Below are positions 17,294-27,500 of a DNA stretch of 43,463 nucleotides, piece by piece (the first letter of the stretch is position 1; the number at the start of each line of letters is the position of its first letter). The stretch covers positions 1 through 43,463 of the forward strand of contig DASRFK010000209.1 in assembly GCA_035651635.1 (NCBI GenBank), written 5' to 3'. The position numbers and the translations under genes are program-made. The stretch is from JANXQE01 sp035651635 (GTDB lineage: Bacteria; Verrucomicrobiota; Verrucomicrobiia; Limisphaerales; UBA8199). The notes under the pieces are model-generated. The model searched no databases. It saw only the letters and a list, made by a program, of their open reading frames with translations, and was not told the DNA's origin.

Positions 17294-17856
17294 GAGCTTC
17301 GTGGGAGTAAAGACGGGCCGAAGATACCTCGCTTCGTGGCTGGCTCAGACACTCGGGCGGGTTGCACTGCGGGCAACGGCACCTGCTGGAGAACGTGGAT
17401 AATGCCGGCAGCATCGGTCGCGCTATTCAATTGCTTAACCAAAACCGAGTCCTGGCTTAGCCGCGCGACTGCGGCAATCAGATTCAAATAGTTCCGGGCT
17501 TCATCCTCCGGCACCGCAAAAAGCAGGAGCAGTCGAACTGGACTTCCTGAGTAGCCTAGCCAATGGACGGGTTGCGCCAGGCGGCCCAGCGCAAAACAAA
17601 GCCGAGGCAAACCTTTGAGCCGCCCGTGCGGCATGGCCCATCCGCACGGTAGTGAAGTCGGGCTGAGAAACTCGCGCGCAAGGACCGCATCATAAAACGC
17701 GGTGCCGTCATTCAGGCACGCTTGCCTACGCAGGAGCAGGCAAAGCTCCGCGATAACTGAGCTTGGCGTGCGGCTCTTCAATTCAGGAATTACCAGGTCT
17801 GGCCTTGTAAAATCGGCTAGTGTTTTCGCGGGCGGACTGGAAGAGAAAGGAAACAT
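17290..17856 (-). CDS. PTS EIIA (PtsN/fructose-type) domain protein
   Basis: A 188-residue soluble protein matching the EIIA-Fru/EIIA-Ntr (PTS_EIIA_2) fold. The phosphoacceptor is H77 in GWAMPHGRL, in the expected PHG context, followed by a conserved strand (VRLLLLFAVPEDEARNYLNLIAAVARL). The last 25 residues are a Pro/Ala-rich tail. No EIIB, EIIC, EI or HPr is nearby, so a regulatory role as in PtsN is likelier than sugar transport. The ATG at 17856 was preferred to a TTG two codons upstream. Its stop overlaps the SulP start by 4 bp, making it the first gene of the operon and a candidate regulator of the transporter. Confidence 0.88.
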   Translation of the reverse strand: MFPFSSSPPAKTLADFTRPDLVIPELKSRTPSSVIAELCLLLRRQACLNDGTAFYDAVLAREFLSPTSLPCGWAMPHGRLKGLPRLCFALGRLAQPVHWLGYSGSPVRLLLLFAVPEDEARNYLNLIAAVARLSQDSVLVKQLNSATDAAGIIHVLQQVPLPAVQPARVSEPATKRGIFGPSLLPRSS

Positions 17857-18200
17857 GCGCAACGCCTTTGGTCTGGTTCAGAATAAACGAAGTTGAACCG
17901 GCGCAAGGCCAGCGCCGTCAGCAGCAACCATCAAAAGAGCTCGAATCGACACAAAGCAGAGAAGCCAAGCAAAGTTTGTGCCGAAAACAAGGGAGTACCG
18001 GTGTACAAGTTGAATCGCAGTTACTTACATCTGGTAGACTGGACTATTTTGGCGCCATGAACGGTGCTGGCTCTGTCGCTTTGTGCACTTGTTGCACATT
18101 GTGGATGGCCCTTGTGCAGCGGCACGGACGCGAACACAGCACTCCCGGATCCCAATCCAGGAGGTTGCCACATACTAGCAGCAGGTCGTAGCCGCGCGCT
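17857..18200. other. Spacer upstream of the EIIA-SulP operon
   Basis: About 340 bp between the end of the CotH gene and the start of the EIIA operon, both on the minus strand. The operon promoter must lie here, but I see no convincing -35/-10 pair, terminator or gene. Open frames on both strands lack family features. Confidence 0.5.
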
Positions 18201-21200
18201 TCAGCGTTGCTGCAAGCGGTAGAACCAGGCGGCCTGGTCAATCGGTAAGGCGACACTCCAGCGATTGGCGCTTAGGATGGGCGCGACGGTTACCATGGTC
18301 CAAGGAGCTCCCGCGCCGAGAGCCGGGGCGCGATACAAATCGAATGGGCCGCTTAAGGCTGGCCAGGACAGAGTGAGCTGGCCGGGGGAGGCACCTGCTG
18401 AAATGGTCAGAGCCGGCACGCCCTGCGGAAAGTCATTCGTTCCAGGCGATCCATTGAGTTCAGTCGAAGGTCGCCAATTGCCGGCCAAGCCCCAGGCGGT
18501 GCTGCTGGCATTGGGATCGACGGCGACTAACGAAAACCCGCCACCGTCAGTGCTCGGATACCACGCGGGCGAGTACCAGAAATCCAGAATCGGCTCGCCC
18601 AGGGGGCCGAACAAGGTTAGTTCATCGCCTTGATTGCTGAGTGAGCCGGAGAACTCGCCCGCTACCGGGAGGCCGCTGCCGTAGCGCGAGGTAAAGGCAG
18701 GAAGGTTATGAACAACTACGACACTGTCGCCCGGCTTCAGAAGCAGAGGTTCCCAGGAGTATGACTGAGCCAGGACGTTATCTATATCGACCGTACTTAC
18801 GAGACCACCATTACGAGCCGCGAGCTCGAGCCGGGTGTTGCCCAGTGTCGGCCCGTTCAACGATAGGTTGGTAAAGACTACCACCGGAGTCCCGGGTACG
18901 CCCAGCGAGTTGGGAGTAAGGGTCCAAGTCGTGGAGACATGTCCGTTGGTCGCATCCAACTGCACATGGGCATGGTGAAAGACGCCGGAAGCCAGAGAGA
19001 TCGTTTGGAGTGGCAGCGGAACACTGGCAGACAGCGCACGATTCCAGTAGAGCGAGGCGTCGTTGAAAAGCCCGGATGGACTGAACGCCAGGTCGAGAGC
19101 CAGGGCATTGGAGACAAGCGGGACATCCGTAAAGGTCGAGGCCGTCGTGCCGCGACCAGTTGTTCCGAATTGGTCAGCGGGCAACAGAAGCAGTGAAAGC
19201 CCCGCTGCGTTGGCGGCAGTTTGCGAAAAAGCAACGCTTACGTTGTCCAGGTCGTGTGACGCCCAGGCGCCGCCCGTGCGCGCGCCAAAAGCGACTCTTG
19301 CCTGGTAAGGCACTACCCCTGTGACCAGGACATTTTCCATCACGCTTTCGGTTGGACCAGGTGTGCCATCGATGTCCGGGGTGAGGCGAACCGTGACATA
19401 GGCATTATTCCCGGCGAAGGACACGATGATCTGGGCACGATTGAATTTTCCGTTCGAAAGCAAAAACGATGGGGTAAACGCATTACCGATTTGTGAGCTG
19501 TTCCAGTGCAGCGAAACATGGTTGTTATTCGGTTCCTGCGCAGTGGAAGCATTGGCATACACGTCGAAACCAACGCCGAGCGAACCGCTCAGGTTTGGCT
19601 CCTCGCTAAAGAGAGGTCCGGCGCCGGTGCTCCCGTAGGCCGCAGTGCTCAATAAAGCGAAGCCCAAACCATCGGCGGGTGTGCCGCTTGCGGGAGGCGT
19701 GATGCGGAAATCGAACGTGGCAACGACCGAATTAAAGGCGCCCTGAGCCACTAATGGAAACGCGACGGCTCCCAACTGTGCGCCGGAAGACGGCACCAGG
19801 CGCAGAAAACTGCCGGCTGAACCGGCATCCGCCGGGAGAATGACTGGCGCCACGGAGCCATTGTGGCTCAGAGTGTAGCTCGTGCCTGGCAAATCAAAAT
19901 CCTGAAGGACCGAGCCCGACAGTGAGTTGCTTGGTCCGGAGGTGGAAGCGCGGAAATCGAAGTCGAGCGCCAACCGATCACAACGGCCAGTCGACGTTTG
20001 ATCAAATGTAATCCGGTTCCGGGAAATATTGGTCGTGCTGTCGAGGAGCCGCAGATAACTGCCGGCCGGACCATTGTTGGTGAGGTATGGTCCGGGCGGC
20101 TGTGCGAGAGTCGAAGCGAGGAATGGCGTGCCTGGGCCGTCGAAATTGTTCGAGGTGGCGATGCCGGCAGAAGTTAGCTGATTGGGCGCAAATACATAGT
20201 TCACGCCGCCGCCGATGCGCGCCCCGGCGAGGTCGATGACATTAGTGCCAGTGTTTTGGACTTCAATGAATTCGAAGTCTTTGTCGGAATATGGACTGTT
20301 CGTCGGAGGGGGCAATGGGTGGTAATTAATTTCCGTGATCCGCAAAGCCGGCACCTGGCTGATCCAGAGCGCGCGCAAGGCCGGGCTCCAGGCGTTGGTA
20401 TAAAAGGTCCGCGCTACAATGGCCACATTACTACTGAGTGGAGTTGCGCCGGTATATAAACGAGCCGACCCGGCAATACCACCGCCACCGGCTCGCGGAT
20501 CCGAGGCGTCCAAGGTGAAATAAGTTGAACCCACGGCGACTTGAAAAGAGAGCAATCCGCCATTGGTCGACAAAACCGGGGCGGGCAGAAACTGTTGATC
20601 GATCCAAAGATATCGCCCAAGGACAAATATTTTGAACTGGCTAATGATCCCATCGTAAGTGGTCGGGTTCACATAATCCACATCCCACCCGCCCGCCGCG
20701 CCGTTGGGATTTGGCCAGACGTACGTGCCCAGGCGCGGCCAGGTGGCGAAATCGCGGGCCTGGGCTTCCCAGAGATAATTCGTAAGCTGGTCGACTCGGG
20801 CAAACAGGTTGGTAGGGTTAAACACGTTCAAGCGCAGGGCGCCCCACCGATCGATGATTTTCTGGAAAAAATCCGGATCCGTGCGAAGGCGCCGCAGCCA
20901 GATATCGTCGCTGTCGCCCAGCTGTTGGTAGTACCAACCATTGGTTTTACCGCCCTCGGCATAATTGGCGTTGCCCCAGCTTAGATCCCAATCCCAGATC
21001 GGCCCTTCACTGAGTTTTCCAAGCCGATCCTTGCTCATGTAATTACTGATCCGGATCCCGTCGATGTTTTTGGAGTATTCAACAATCCAGTGGTAATCGA
21101 CAAAAGAATCGGTATCGAGATAAGCGGCATAGCCGAGGTCCGGATCAAGCCATTGCGATCCGTACAGCGCCGCCTCAAGCTGGCTCACGTACGACGCCAT

Positions 21201-22724
21201 ATAGCTGTACTGGGCGGGAGTCAGGACGTCCGGGGCAGGACGATTGACGATCAGCTGTTGGCCGCTGCTCGTATTGATCAGCACATCGGTGGCGTCGTTT
21301 ATTTTATCTTTGGAAATAATGTACCCTCCGCTGACCTGCGGCATCGCGTTGTCGGCTGAACTTAGCTCCGCAATCGCAACCCGGTTGGGGTCGATCCGGA
21401 TTCGCTCAATCAAGATGTAAATGCCCTGGTAATCTTCGATATTTATTTTCCCCCGCGTCGAGCGCAGAAACAATTCCACGTATTGGCAACGAACCGCGTA
21501 ATGGCCCATCGCCCGAAAGATTTCCTCCGTCAGCACATTGTTCAGAAAGGTCTTGTCGTCATAGGATGGATATAGAAGCCAGTCATTGCCCGAGGGAAAG
21601 TTCAGCAGCGGATAATTCAGGGACGTGTCCTGTTCCGAATCGAGTTCGATGGCGAAAGGCTGCTTGGGAAAACTCAGAGACGATGAGCCGTGCAGCCCAA
21701 TGCCGAGGCGGCCGATATAATCCGGGGCACTCGTTAAGCTTACACGCCCGGTTGTGGCATTGGTCGGGATGAAGACGCCATAGGCGCTGACTTTGGAACC
21801 GTCCGGAATCGTCTGGCCCAGCGTGTCCACCAGGACCAGCGGAAGGTTGCTGGTGAACTTCGAGACGCTGTAGTCGCCGAGCAAGTAGTTGGCGGCAGTT
21901 ACCGCGCCCCAAACTCCGCTAAACGAAGCCCGCGCGCGGAACGCTGCGTTCGTGGTCAGAAGAATGGACCCGGTGTAAACCGCTGAACTGGCGGTTGGCG
22001 TCGAACCGTCCACTGTATAGTAGATCGCTTGAGCACCGGAAGGAGCGGCCAGGGTGATCGTTAGAGATAGACTCGTGTAAACACCCGCAGGGGGCCAGAA
22101 GCTGACGGTGCCCGGCACCACGGGCGAAGCGGTCGTATTATTCCAGGCCCCGGGCGTAGGCCGGGCCAGATAACCCGGCGGTCCCGCCAGTGTTGCGTCG
22201 GTGCTGGTGCTCATGACGTAACCGTAGGAAACGTCAGCAACCTGCGGCGGAAATGCGGGCGCAAATTCACTGGTTTTAGTCACACCATCGGGCATGACCA
22301 GTGCCACGTATTCTCCCGAGCCGCTCAGTTTGAAACTCGTATGCAGCGGTGCTCCGGCTACTGCCCGGTTCTTGTTCGAGGCGAAAACGACCAAAAACCC
22401 ATGGGCGGCCAGGTTGGTGGACGGGAAGCGCCATTGCGTCAGGTTGGTGGACTGGTTCGAAAGATACCAGCCGGCCAGGTTTACGGAATTACTGCCGGAA
22501 TTGTACAGCTCGATCCAATCGGAATAAGCGCCGTCTTCGTCCTTCAGCACCGTATTGTTAACGGCCATGAACTCGGAAATGAACACGCCGGCAGAAGCGA
22601 CTTCCGGGCGGCAAAGCACCAACCCTAGCGCTAGCACTGCCGCGTGAAAGAGGAAACGAAAACGAGGGAAAGAGACCAAAGGCCGGTGAGACCCATCCCG
22701 CTCACCGCAACAGCTCAAATGCAC
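18201..22724 (-). CDS. Large exported CotH-kinase / lamin-tail-domain protein
   Basis: A 1507-residue exported protein beginning at a GTG. The signal peptide (about 22-46) ends near RPEVASAG. Domains in order: a lamin-tail domain (about 46-165; FISEFMAVNNTVLKDEDGAYSDWIELYN), a chitobiase-like module (about 215-285; IYYTVDGSTPTASSAVYTG), and a CotH domain (about 335-700; GSSSLSFPKQPFAIELD, GYIISKDKIND, IWDWDLSWGNANY). A second lamin-tail-like region starts near 800 (LRITEINYHP), followed by two legume-lectin-like beta-sandwich stretches (about 980-1180 and 1185-1330) and a final lamin-tail piece. CotH proteins are atypical kinases that phosphorylate exported proteins, as shown for Bacillus spore coat CotH. 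In environmental bacteria these giants are common but uncharacterised. The likely role is cell-surface carbohydrate or protein binding. Confidence 0.88.
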   Translation of the reverse strand: MHLSCCGERDGSHRPLVSFPRFRFLFHAAVLALGLVLCRPEVASAGVFISEFMAVNNTVLKDEDGAYSDWIELYNSGSNSVNLAGWYLSNQSTNLTQWRFPSTNLAAHGFLVVFASNKNRAVAGAPLHTSFKLSGSGEYVALVMPDGVTKTSEFAPAFPPQVADVSYGYVMSTSTDATLAGPPGYLARPTPGAWNNTTASPVVPGTVSFWPPAGVYTSLSLTITLAAPSGAQAIYYTVDGSTPTASSAVYTGSILLTTNAAFRARASFSGVWGAVTAANYLLGDYSVSKFTSNLPLVLVDTLGQTIPDGSKVSAYGVFIPTNATTGRVSLTSAPDYIGRLGIGLHGSSSLSFPKQPFAIELDSEQDTSLNYPLLNFPSGNDWLLYPSYDDKTFLNNVLTEEIFRAMGHYAVRCQYVELFLRSTRGKINIEDYQGIYILIERIRIDPNRVAIAELSSADNAMPQVSGGYIISKDKINDATDVLINTSSGQQLIVNRPAPDVLTPAQYSYMASYVSQLEAALYGSQWLDPDLGYAAYLDTDSFVDYHWIVEYSKNIDGIRISNYMSKDRLGKLSEGPIWDWDLSWGNANYAEGGKTNGWYYQQLGDSDDIWLRRLRTDPDFFQKIIDRWGALRLNVFNPTNLFARVDQLTNYLWEAQARDFATWPRLGTYVWPNPNGAAGGWDVDYVNPTTYDGIISQFKIFVLGRYLWIDQQFLPAPVLSTNGGLLSFQVAVGSTYFTLDASDPRAGGGGIAGSARLYTGATPLSSNVAIVARTFYTNAWSPALRALWISQVPALRITEINYHPLPPPTNSPYSDKDFEFIEVQNTGTNVIDLAGARIGGGVNYVFAPNQLTSAGIATSNNFDGPGTPFLASTLAQPPGPYLTNNGPAGSYLRLLDSTTNISRNRITFDQTSTGRCDRLALDFDFRASTSGPSNSLSGSVLQDFDLPGTSYTLSHNGSVAPVILPADAGSAGSFLRLVPSSGAQLGAVAFPLVAQGAFNSVVATFDFRITPPASGTPADGLGFALLSTAAYGSTGAGPLFSEEPNLSGSLGVGFDVYANASTAQEPNNNHVSLHWNSSQIGNAFTPSFLLSNGKFNRAQIIVSFAGNNAYVTVRLTPDIDGTPGPTESVMENVLVTGVVPYQARVAFGARTGGAWASHDLDNVSVAFSQTAANAAGLSLLLLPADQFGTTGRGTTASTFTDVPLVSNALALDLAFSPSGLFNDASLYWNRALSASVPLPLQTISLASGVFHHAHVQLDATNGHVSTTWTLTPNSLGVPGTPVVVFTNLSLNGPTLGNTRLELAARNGGLVSTVDIDNVLAQSYSWEPLLLKPGDSVVVVHNLPAFTSRYGSGLPVAGEFSGSLSNQGDELTLFGPLGEPILDFWYSPAWYPSTDGGGFSLVAVDPNASSTAWGLAGNWRPSTELNGSPGTNDFPQGVPALTISAGASPGQLTLSWPALSGPFDLYRAPALGAGAPWTMVTVAPILSANRWSVALPIDQAAWFYRLQQR

Positions 22725-22810
22725 CGGGTCAGATTAAGTAACCTGACTGATAATGCAAGAACGGAGTGTGCCACTGCTGAATCGTTGGTGATTCAGGTTC
22801 GCTGAGGCGA

Positions 22811-23124
22811 AAAACAGCGTTTCAACCACGGATGGAAAGGGATAAACACGGATAACCAAAAGACTTGCCGCAGGACGCGGGGCCCGCGCCGGGAGGTGAG
22901 CCTACCGAGGCGGCACCTGATCCGTGTTCATCGGTCTTCATCCGTGGTTACTTGGCTTCCGACCTTGGCGTCTTCGCGTCTTTGCGTGATCCGCCCCCAC
23001 CGAGAATCTCACGCCAAGCCGCCAAGCCGCAAAGAGGGATGCGCTTGGGCCGGGAACCCGTGACTTGAAGAAGTGGCGAGTGACGAGCCAGAAGGACAGG
23101 GTCCCACCTTCGGATGCTGAACCT
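22811..23124. repeat. Composite palindromic repeat unit, copy 1 of 3
   Basis: A 314-bp unit containing two different imperfect inverted repeats. The first pairs ACCACGGATGGAAAGGGAT with later ATCCGTGTTCAT and CATCCGTGGTT words. The second pairs CTTGGCGTCTTCGCGTCTTT with CGCCAAGCCGCCAAGCCGC. A constant tail follows. No gene is supported across 22725-23768; the open frames vary from copy to copy. Confidence 0.85.
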
Positions 23125-23446
23125 AAAACAGCGTTTCAACCACGGATGGAAAGGGATAAACACGGATAACCAAAAGACTTGCCGCAGACGCGGGGCCCAT
23201 GCCGGGAGGTGAGCCCACCGAGGCGGCTCCTGATCCGTGTTCATCGGTGTTCATCCGTGGTTAATTGGCTTCAGACCTTGACGTCTTCGCGTCTTTGCGT
23301 GATCCACCCCCACCGAGAATCTCACGCCAAGCCGCCAAGCCGCCAAGCCGCAAAGAGGGATGCGCCTTGGGCCGGGAACCCGTGACTTGAAGAAGCGGCG
23401 AGTGACGAGCCCGAAAGACAGGGTTCCACCTTCGGATGCTGAACCT
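23125..23446. repeat. Composite palindromic repeat unit, copy 2 of 3
   Basis: 322 bp, nearly identical to copy 1. It carries one extra GCCAAGCCG-type step in the CGCCAAG tract, which explains the longer period. Confidence 0.85.
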
Positions 23447-23640
23447 AAAACAGCGTTTCAACCACGGATGGAAAGGGATAAACACGGATAACCAAAAGAC
23501 TTGCCGCAGACGCGGGGCCCGCGCCGGGAGCTGGGCGCACCGAGGCGGCACCTAATCGGTGTTCATCGGTGTTCATCCGTGGTTAATTGGCTTCAGACCT
23601 TGGCGTCTTCGCGTCTTTGCGTGATCCACTCCCACCAACT
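23447..23640. repeat. Composite palindromic repeat unit, copy 3 of 3 (truncated)
   Basis: Matches the first 190 bp of copies 1 and 2 and stops after GCGTCTTTGCGTGATCCAC, lacking the second half of the CGCAAAG palindrome and the tail. The array ends about 130 bp before the FHA gene. Confidence 0.8.
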
Positions 23641-23768
23641 CACGCGGAGGCGTGTCTACATTGAGAGAACTGATAGCCGACCAGTTTTATCGATTAAGCC
23701 TCTCGCCGCCAGCTCGCGTAGGTTCAGGCGAAATCAACGAACCAACACGCAACTTAAAATTCTGACTT

Positions 23769-24362
23769 ATGGCGAGACTTCAATTCAAAGCTGGCGGATA
23801 TGGAGAACGGGAATTGCGAGCCGGCACGAATCGACTGGGGCGAGCCGAGCACAACGACCTTAGCATCGATCACCTGAGTGTGTCCGGAACACATTGCGAG
23901 GTGGTCCTGGGCTGCGGGCAGATCACCGTGCGCGATTGCAATTCCACCAATGGAACCTTTGTGGATGGCAGGCCGGTCAAGGAAGCGCCCTTGAGGGAAG
24001 GCCAGACCCTGCGCCTCGGAGAGGTTGAATTGCTGGTAACGGATGCTGACATTCCGGTCAGCATTCCCAAATTCGAGGCCCCGATCGTGGTTTCCCCGCC
24101 GGTGATGCTGCCGGGCGGAGCGCTGTCCTGCCGTCAGCATCCTGGCGCCGAGGTAGTTTGGCGTTGCAACAATTGCAGCGAGTTGCTCTGCGACCAGTGC
24201 ATTCACCGACTGCGTCGGCGTGGAGGAAAGCTGCTCTGCCTGTGCCCCCGGTGCAGCTTTCCGGTGCAGCGCGTAGCTGTGGAAAAGAAGAAAAAGAAAA
24301 CTCTGGTGCAGCGATTGCGCGAGACGACGAGATTATTGTTCGGGAAGGGAAGCGGAAACTGA
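23769..24362 (+). CDS. FHA-domain protein with C-terminal cysteine-rich zinc-binding module
   Basis: A 197-residue protein. Residues 1-95 form an FHA phosphothreonine-binding domain with the conserved residues in place: GR (24-25), SVSGTH (37-42) and NSTNGTF (58-64). A Pro-rich linker leads to a Cys/His cluster: C121-x2-H124, C133-x2-C136, C141-x2-C144, C157, C159 and C162. This resembles a B-box or zinc-ribbon module and is likely to bind zinc. The end is strongly basic (EKKKKKTLVQRLRETTRLLF) and might contact membrane or nucleic acid. There is no transmembrane segment or kinase domain. FHA proteins usually read Ser/Thr-kinase phosphorylation, but no such kinase is nearby. Confidence 0.88.
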   Translation: MARLQFKAGGYGERELRAGTNRLGRAEHNDLSIDHLSVSGTHCEVVLGCGQITVRDCNSTNGTFVDGRPVKEAPLREGQTLRLGEVELLVTDADIPVSIPKFEAPIVVSPPVMLPGGALSCRQHPGAEVVWRCNNCSELLCDQCIHRLRRRGGKLLCLCPRCSFPVQRVAVEKKKKKTLVQRLRETTRLLFGKGSGN

Positions 24363-24390
24363 GACCGCCACGTTGTTCATGTTCCTTTCA

Positions 24391-24530
24391 TAAACCACAG
24401 AGGCACAGAGACACAGAGGGACGCAAGTACGTCAGGATTTTCTGTTTCGTCCTTGGCCCTCCTCCGTGCCGCGGTGCCTTCGTGGTTCATGCTCTTTAGG
24501 AAAACCAGGCCCAGAGACACGGAGGCGCGG
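24391..24530. repeat. ACAGAGGCACAGAG-type inverted repeat
   Basis: The left arm (about 24392-24420) is built of repeated CACAGAG words. The right arm (about 24461-24487) has the complementary CTCCGTGCC and GTGCCTTCGTGGTT. A second partial left arm follows at 24501-24530. It fills the spacer between the FHA gene and the next gene and is unrelated in sequence to the ACCACGGAT family, though similarly built. Confidence 0.7.
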
Positions 24531-24596
24531 GGGCATTGACCGGCAACGTTGATCTTACCTTGTAAAGAGTCGCGCGGCTGGGCTACATTTCGGCTA

Positions 24597-27500
24597 ATGC
24601 TCGCAAACAGCCGATCTAAGCGCTTTTGGAGCGCCCAAGCTGAGCGGCGCGCGAATCATCGGCGGCTTAGGCCCGCACGCGGAACGACAGCGCGGTCATT
24701 GCCGTGGTTCGGCGTGGTGTTGCTGGTGGCGTGGATCTTCATGGCGCATGACCAGGGGGTTGGCGCCGCCGAGGCATCGGACAAAGTGGATTTCAATTTC
24801 CAAATCCGGCCGATCCTGGCGGACCGCTGCTTCAAGTGCCACGGACCGGACGAGAAAGCGCGCAAAGCCAAACTGCGCCTGGATCAGCCGGAGAGCGCTT
24901 TTGCTGTGCGCGACCCGCAAAAGCACACGCGAGCGATCGTTCCTTCGCATCCGGAGCAAAGTGAACTGGTGCGTCGCATTAATACGAAAGATGACGACGA
25001 CCGGATGCCCCCCCCGGCAAGCAATCTCAGCTTAAACGACGAGGAGAAAGAGCTGCTGGGACGCTGGGTCGCGCAGGGGGCCCAGTACCAGCAGCATTGG
25101 GCTTTCATTTCGGTCCAAAAACCGGCGGTTCCGAAGCCGGAAGATCCCACCGCGGCTCACAATCCCATTGACGCGTTTGTGACCGAGCGGCTGGCGCGAG
25201 AAGGGCTGCACCTCATGCCGGAAGCAAGTCGCGAGACGCTGATCCGGCGTCTGAGTTTCGACCTGCGCGGACTCCCGGCCAGTTTGCAGGAAATCGATGA
25301 GTTCCTGGCCGACCAATCCAACAACGCCTACGAACGCGTCGTGGACAGATTTCTGGCCTCACCCGCTTACGGCGAGCAACTGGCGAATGATTGGCTGGAC
25401 CTGGCGCGTTTTGCTGACACTTACGGTTACCAAAATGACGTGGGACGCGACATGTCCCCCTGGCGCGATTGGGTCATCCGCGCTTTCAACGAGAATCTTC
25501 CTTACGACCAGTTTATTGAATGGCAACTCGCCGGCGACCTGCTCCCCTCCCCCACTCCGGACCAGGTGCTGGCTACGGCGTTCAACCGCTTGCACCGCCA
25601 GACCAATGAAGGCGGCAGCATCGAGGAGGAATTCCGGATCGAATATGTCTCCGACCGCGTGGCGACCGCCGGCACGGCTTTCCTCGGGCTAACCCTGGGC
25701 TGCGCGCGGTGCCACGACCATAAATACGATCCGATTAGTCAAAAGGATTTCTATAGCATGTCGGCGTTCTTCAACAATATTGACGAATCGGGGCTGTACT
25801 CGCATTTCACGCGGGCCACGCCGAGCCCATCGCTGCTGCTCTATAAGGCCGGCGAGGAGAAGAAGCAGGAAGCGCTGCTGGAGAGAATCAGGGCCAAAGA
25901 AAGGGCGCTGGCGAGTTTGAGCCAGGATACGCAGGCTTTTGGCGCATGGCTGGCTGCCGGCTCCAATTCCATCCCCATACCGCAGCCCGTCGCAGCTTTC
26001 GCCTTTGACGAGGTTAAAGATGATGCCACCGCCAATCGCGTTGGAACGAACTTTGCCCAGCTCTTCGATAGCCCCACGCTCGAGGATGGTAAAATCGGCA
26101 AGGCACTCAAATTCAGCGGCGACAACTCGGTCGTGTGCAAAGGCAGCGGCGCTTTCAACCGCACCAGCCCGTTCAGCTTCAGCTTATGGCTCGAGCCAAT
26201 GGAGAAACAAGAACGCGCGGTCATCTTTCATCGATCCCGTTCCTGGACCGATTCGGGAAGCCGCGGATACGCGTTGCTGCTGGAAGATGGCAAACCCAGC
26301 TTCAGCTTGATTCATTTTTGGCCGGGAAACGCCTTAAAAGTTGCCGCCGATACCGAGCTGCCGACCAACCAATGGTCACATTTAACGATCACGTACGACG
26401 GGTCAAGCCGCGCCGCGGGAGTACGCCTGTATCTCAACGGCCATCCCCTGCCACTGCGCACGGTTCGTGACAACCTGTACAAAGACATCGTGCATCGCAA
26501 AGAATGGGGCGACGCGGACGTCGATGAAGTGCAACTGACGCTGGCCGCAAGATTCAGAGATTCGGGATTCAAAAATGGGTTGATTGATGAGTTCGAAGTG
26601 TTCGATCGCTCCCTCTCCCCCGGCGAGGTCCGGCTCCTCGCGGGCGCCAAGGCAGGTGAGCCCTCTGGCGAGGAACTGCAGGCTTTTTACCTGACTCGTT
26701 TGGATCAGCGGTATGAAGCTCTGCGCACGGAACTCCAAAACCTGCGCGAAGAGGAAAACCGACTGATCGATGATGTGCCGGAGATCATGGTGATGAAAGA
26801 GATGCCTGAACGGCGCGCGACCTATCTGCTCAAGCGAGGCGCGTACGACGCGCGCGGCGACCGCGTGGAACCGGATACACCCGAAAGGATCTTTCCCTTT
26901 GCCAAGGATCTTCCGCGCAACCGGCTCGGCCTGGCCAAATGGATGATCGATCCTCGCAATCCGCTGACGGCGCGCGTCGCAGTCAACCGCGCCTGGCGCA
27001 TGCACTTTGGCCACGGCCTGGTGCTTACGGAGGAGGATTTCGGCACGCAAGGTAAGCTGCCGACTCATCCTGCGTTGCTGGATTGGCTCGCGGCCACGTT
27101 CGTGGAAAGTCGTTGGGACCTCAAGGCGCTCCATAAGCTCATCGTTATGTCCGCGACGTACCGCCAATCTTCGCAAGCCAGCCCGGAACTGCTGGCTAAA
27201 GATCCGGATAACCAACTGCTGGCCCGCGGACCGAAACACCGGTTGCGGGCCGAAGAAATTCGCGACAACGCACTCGCGGTCAGCGGACTGCTCTCGCCGA
27301 AAATTGGCGGTCCGAGTGTGCGACCCTATCAACCCGAAGGTCTATGGGAGCAATCCGGAACGGCGAGTCATTATACCCAGGACAAAGGCGAAGGTCTGTA
27401 CCGCCGCAGCCTGTATACCTTTTGGAAACGGATCGTGCCCCCGCCGAGTATGCTAATCTTTGACGCTCCCACCCGTGAAGTTTGCACCGCCCGGCGCGAA

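Noticed and set aside
22811..23640. Protein-coding repeats (frames of 68-98 codons recur in each unit)
   Set aside because: Frames are not kept between copies, start and stop at different points, and the palindromic layout explains the sequence.
22811..23640. Retron or diversity-generating element suggested by the structured repeats
   Set aside because: No reverse transcriptase or accessory gene lies in the window.
26403..27332. 309-codon minus-strand frame over the second PSD1 gene
   Set aside because: Shadow of conserved DUF1553 coding sequence; no motif of its own.
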